Origin: Flavipsychrobacter sp.
Lineage (GTDB): Bacteria > Bacteroidota > Bacteroidia > Chitinophagales > Chitinophagaceae
NCBI GenBank assembly: GCA_021156265.1
Contig: JAJNBR010000133.1
Coordinates: 1 to 7,600 of the forward strand
Direction: 5' to 3'
Length of the DNA stretch: 7,600 nt
Below the pieces are notes generated by a model, which made no database searches, had not been told where the DNA came from, and saw nothing but the letters and a program-made list of their open reading frames with translations. Positions 5,311-7,600 of the stretch are shown here, piece after piece; position 1 is the first letter of the stretch, and each line of letters begins with the position of its first letter. The translations under genes were made by a program, and so were the position numbers.

Positions 5311-5319
5311 TATACTTTG
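5311..5319 (+). promoter_or_regulatory. Weak promoter candidate for the small basic protein
   Basis: TATACTTTG resembles the Bacteroidota -7 element TAnnTTTG but has a 3-base instead of a 2-base spacer. No clear TTG is found at the -33 position. It lies 67 bases upstream of the ATG at 5386, in the 126-base region between two divergent genes. Confidence 0.3.
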
Positions 5320-5385
5320 CTCTTGGTAACTTAGAATTCAAGATGGGCGGAGACAAACATTTTTGTTGACGAAACTTGAAGAGTG

Positions 5386-5676
5386 ATGAAACGGTTAGTG
5401 GTAATGACATGCTTCGCGCTGATGTTACTAGGCGGCTATGCAGCAGAAGCCCAGACAAACAGAGAGAGCCGCGCGATTAAAAAAGAAAACCGCAAAGCGC
5501 TGCGCGCAGAATACAAGCAGCGCACCAGGGGCCAAACCCAGACGCGGATAAACACCGAGCGTATGGAACGCCAGAATTACAAGCAGATCAAAAAGATGGA
5601 GCGCGCCGCGCGAAAGCAAAACCGCGGCCGCAGGTACGATGCCAACACGCTTGGCGGTGTATTTGATGGCATGTAA
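5386..5676 (+). CDS. Small, very basic exported protein of unknown function
   Basis: This 96-residue protein has an N-terminal signal peptide (MKR, hydrophobic core 4-19, cleavage predicted after Ala-Glu-Ala at 20-22). The mature part of ~74 residues is dominated by Arg, Lys, Gln, Asn and Glu and has almost no hydrophobic residues except near the end (YDANTLGGVFDGM, 84-96). It is predicted to be helical and highly positively charged and has no cysteines after the signal peptide. I recognise no family. The ATG at 5386 is preferred to the overlapping GTG at 5383, and a purine-rich TTGAAGAG lies directly upstream. Binding to nucleic acid, LPS or other acidic cell-surface polymers is possible but purely speculative. 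Its stop codon directly abuts the stop codon of the convergent gene. Confidence 0.7.
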   Translation: MKRLVVMTCFALMLLGGYAAEAQTNRESRAIKKENRKALRAEYKQRTRGQTQTRINTERMERQNYKQIKKMERAARKQNRGRRYDANTLGGVFDGM

Positions 5677-5880
5677 CTATTCCTGACGAAAAGCCAGGCC
5701 GTGATCTTTAAGCGCTTGCTTAATGACCATAATAGCGTTCGGTCCAATGCCATGCAGCTGAGCCAGCTCAGCTTCGGTGATCTTTGTGAAGTCCTGTAGT
5801 GAAGTGATGTTTGCTACGGCAAGGGCGCGTTGTGCCGGTTTGGCTAGTTTTGCAGGCAACGCAGACGCAGTCGTTTTCAT
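5677..5880 (-). CDS. Alpha-CTD-like helix-hairpin-helix mini-protein
   Basis: This 67-residue protein is almost entirely one DNA-binding module of the helix-hairpin-helix type, resembling the C-terminal domain of the RNA polymerase alpha subunit. The pattern is a first helix with LAKPAQRALAVANI (12-25), TSLQDFTKITEAEL (26-39), and the hairpin LHGIGPNA (42-49) followed by a helix to ~60. The small GxGxxA-type hairpin is the likely DNA-phosphate contact. Stand-alone proteins of this kind are usually annotated as DNA-binding proteins of unknown role. The ATG at 5880 is used; an in-frame ATG 32 codons upstream would run back through the hairpin into the neighbouring gene and gives no recognisable domain. 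The stop codon immediately follows, on the opposite strand, the stop codon of the gene at 5386-5676. Confidence 0.75.
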   Translation of the reverse strand: MKTTASALPAKLAKPAQRALAVANITSLQDFTKITEAELAQLHGIGPNAIMVIKQALKDHGLAFRQE

Positions 5881-5901
5881 AACATAAATATAGGCCACAA
5901 G

Positions 5902-5931
5902 AGAAATGCCGCGCTGGTGCGCGGCATTTCT
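5902..5931 (-). terminator. Hairpin after the DUF983 gene
   Basis: A perfect 13-bp GC-rich stem (5902-5914 with 5919-5931) with a 4-base loop begins one base after the DUF983 stop codon. On the minus strand the arm is followed by CTTGTGG, so the T-tail is poor. It may act as a terminator or as an mRNA 3'-end stabiliser between DUF983 and the alpha-CTD-like gene. Confidence 0.6.
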
Positions 5932-5932
5932 G

Positions 5933-6343
5933 CTATTCTTCTGATTTGAATGCAGTCCCTGTACCGTACTTGACAAACATGTATAAGTACAAAACCCGCG
6001 AAAAACGCATTAGCCAGGGCTGCAACACTATTACGATGGTAACACTGGTAATGAGATAATAGAATATGCTGTTGTCTTTGTAAGATAACCCGAAAATGCT
6101 CCAGTACCAGATGAGGTTAAAGAAGAACAAGGCAACGGAAAGCGCATAGCTCACGTAACCAGTTCCGTAATAAAATCCCACTTCCAGCTCCATCTTCTGT
6201 CCACACACCGGGCAGCGGTCGGGCATATCGAGCATTTTGCCAAGCGGAAATACACTCTTATTCACAAACATCCTTCCTCGCCGGCATTTCGGGCATTTCA
6301 TCTGCAGCATGCTGGGTAGCAATGCCGGTTTTGTGTGGTCCAT
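5933..6343 (-). CDS. DUF983 family zinc-ribbon membrane protein
   Basis: This 136-residue protein has two Cys-Pro-x-Cys knuckles (C17/C20 in KCPKCRRG and C44/C47 in RCPVCGQ) that form a likely zinc ribbon. Two hydrophobic membrane segments follow (~62-86 and ~93-110), with a short basic and aromatic C-terminus. The order and spacing match the DUF983 family. The cellular role is unknown; some members lie near cytochrome-oxidase genes, but not here. The ATG at 6343 has an AAGGG just upstream. An exact TATCTTTG promoter element (minus strand, 6363-6370) gives the gene its own promoter downstream of uvrC, so co-transcription with uvrC is not needed. Confidence 0.85.
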   Translation of the reverse strand: MDHTKPALLPSMLQMKCPKCRRGRMFVNKSVFPLGKMLDMPDRCPVCGQKMELEVGFYYGTGYVSYALSVALFFFNLIWYWSIFGLSYKDNSIFYYLITSVTIVIVLQPWLMRFSRVLYLYMFVKYGTGTAFKSEE

Positions 6344-6362
6344 CCCTTAAAAGAAATTTCAG

Positions 6363-6370
6363 CAAAGATA
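6363..6370 (-). promoter_or_regulatory. Bacteroidota promoter -7 element of the DUF983 gene
   Basis: The minus strand reads TATCTTTG, an exact TAnnTTTG. A T-run (TTTT) about 18 bases upstream stands where the TTG of the -33 element is expected, so the upstream box is imperfect. The start site would fall ~13-15 bases before the DUF983 ATG. Confidence 0.55.
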
Positions 6371-6411
6371 CGATTAATGCGAACGAATAAAACGCTGAAA
6401 ATGTGAGAAGT

Positions 6412-7600
6412 TTACGCATCCGGCGCCGACGTATCGCCCTCGTTGGCGTGAAAATAAGCCCAGACGATACGGGCTTTAGACAGACCGATCACGCCTGTCA
6501 ATTCGCGCTCGGTCAGTGTCTTTATATTTTTTACCGAACGGAAACGTTGTAGCAGCTCGGTAGCTGTCTTCTCCCCTATACCCGGTATAGACTCCAGCTC
6601 GTTCTTAAACGTGCCTTTGCTGCGCGTTTGCCGGTGAAACGTGATACCGAACCTGTGCACTTCATCGCGGATGCGGCGTACCAGCAAGTGTGCCGGACTA
6701 TCGTACGGAAGCTGTAAAGGCTCACTGTCTCCGGGGAAAAATATAGATTCCTCGCGCTTGGCCAGGCCAACAATAGTCATCCGGCCCATCAGCCCAAGAC
6801 GTGTTATGCTGTCGAGCGCCGCACTCAATTGTCCCTTTCCACCATCTATGATGATCAGTTGCGGAAGCGGGGCCTCTTCTTCTAACAGCCGCTTGTAGCG
6901 CCGGTAAACCACTTCCGACATAGAGGCGAAGTCATTGATGCCTTCAACTGTTTTGATATGGAAGTGCCGGTAGTCTTTTTTCGAAGGCACGCCGTTCCGG
7001 AAGCAAACCATTGCCGCCACCGGGTAGGCACCCTGGAAGTTGGAGTTATCGAAACATTCTATGTGCAGCGGCAAGTCAATAAGGTGCAGCGCTTCCTGCA
7101 GTTCTTCGAGCACACGTATATTATTTTGTTTGCTATCCTCACTCAACAACAGTGTATCGCGCCTGCGTACTTCGTCGCGGAATATCTCTGCATTCTTGAT
7201 GCTGAGCTCCAGCAGTTTCTTTTTATCGCCCATTTTAGGCACGGTCACCTTCACATCTGCTTCCGTCACCTGTATCTCCATAGGCACGATCACTTCCATG
7301 GCATTGCTGCTAAACGTATCCCGCATCTGTGCCAGTACCAGGCTCAGTACATCTGCATCTTCCTGTGCGTCTACTTTTATTTCTACCTGGATGGTCTTGG
7401 CGTAAATGATGTTACCATTCGATACCATCATATAGTTGACAAAAGCATTGTTCTTCTCATCTTTGAGCAGGCAGGCGACATCGAGATTGCCCAAATGAGG
7501 ATTGGCCACGGTTGACTTGCTCTGGTAGTTTTGCAAAGAGTCGATCTTTTGCCTCAGTATCTCCGCTTTCTCAAACTTCATATCCATGGCCAGCTGCATC
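6412..7600 (-). CDS. uvrC: Excinuclease ABC subunit C, C-terminal part (partial)
   Basis: The last ~395 residues of UvrC, the nuclease that makes both incisions in nucleotide excision repair after UvrA/UvrB locate a lesion. Domains seen (numbering from the first Met inside the window): the UVR motif that binds UvrB (~1-26, MKFEKAEILRQKIDSLQ), the RNase H-like C-terminal endonuclease core (~175-325), and two helix-hairpin-helix motifs for DNA binding (~335-385: SIPGIGEKTATELL and LTGVIGLSKARI). By alignment with the E. coli active-site residues D399/D438/D466/H538, the equivalents are D184 (ECFDNSN), D223 (INDFASM), D252 (IIIDGGKGQ) and H315 (RDEVHRFGI), all intact. The N-terminal GIY-YIG domain lies outside the window because the frame is open at its edge. 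The protein ends GDTSAPDA. It is predicted to be functional. Confidence 0.97.
   Translation of the reverse strand, partial: MQLAMDMKFEKAEILRQKIDSLQNYQSKSTVANPHLGNLDVACLLKDEKNNAFVNYMMVSNGNIIYAKTIQVEIKVDAQEDADVLSLVLAQMRDTFSSNAMEVIVPMEIQVTEADVKVTVPKMGDKKKLLELSIKNAEIFRDEVRRRDTLLLSEDSKQNNIRVLEELQEALHLIDLPLHIECFDNSNFQGAYPVAAMVCFRNGVPSKKDYRHFHIKTVEGINDFASMSEVVYRRYKRLLEEEAPLPQLIIIDGGKGQLSAALDSITRLGLMGRMTIVGLAKREESIFFPGDSEPLQLPYDSPAHLLVRRIRDEVHRFGITFHRQTRSKGTFKNELESIPGIGEKTATELLQRFRSVKNIKTLTERELTGVIGLSKARIVWAYFHANEGDTSAPDA

Noticed and set aside
6958..7515. Long plus-strand open frame opposite uvrC
   Set aside because: It is antisense to a fully conserved part of uvrC, and its product has no recognisable domain.
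1..7600. tRNA, rRNA, insertion sequence or prophage genes
   Set aside because: No cloverleaf-like segment, transposase, integrase or terminal inverted repeats were seen on either strand.

Overview
The window looks like ordinary chromosomal DNA of a member of the Bacteroidota, probably a Chitinophagaceae-like lineage. The phylum call rests on five things. There is a type IX secretion (T9SS) C-terminal sorting domain at 3024-3269 and a Bacteroidota-type short acyl-CoA desaturase. A cold-shock protein carries a charged N-terminal extension. Two exact TAnnTTTG promoter elements are present, and genes mostly lack a strong Shine-Dalgarno sequence. The family-level assignment is inference only.

Layout: 80-472 (+) encodes a small GreA/GreB C-terminal-domain (Rnk-like) protein. 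It converges on an acyl-CoA desaturase at 618-1406 (-), and the gap between them is packed with hairpins. Next come tandem hairpin terminators and a cold-shock-domain protein at 1650-2099 (-), which is divergent from a GNAT N-acetyltransferase at 2266-2802 (+). A gene-poor stretch (2803-3560) holds an 81-residue reading frame that is little more than a T9SS sorting domain, a set of short direct repeats with 18-21 bp spacing, and an intrinsic terminator whose T-tail merges into a Bacteroidota promoter. That promoter fits a predicted exported outer-membrane-type protein at 3561-4403 (+). A clear paralogue lies head-on to it at 4465-5259 (-), with a shared terminator between them. Then follow a small, very basic exported protein at 5386-5676 (+), an alpha-CTD/helix-hairpin-helix mini-protein at 5677-5880 (-) whose stop codon abuts that of its neighbour, a DUF983 zinc-ribbon/membrane protein at 5933-6343 (-), and the C-terminal two-thirds of UvrC (6412 to the window edge, -).

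The named genes are housekeeping: transcription-factor-like, lipid desaturation, RNA binding, acetylation and nucleotide excision repair. I see no defence system, prophage, insertion sequence, CRISPR array or RNA gene. The less ordinary material is the convergent paralogous pair of exported proteins, the orphan T9SS sorting domain with its repeat-rich flank, the array of GNNA-loop hairpins at 480-559, and the terminator/promoter overlap at 3498-3534. Nothing here clearly amounts to a new multi-gene system.
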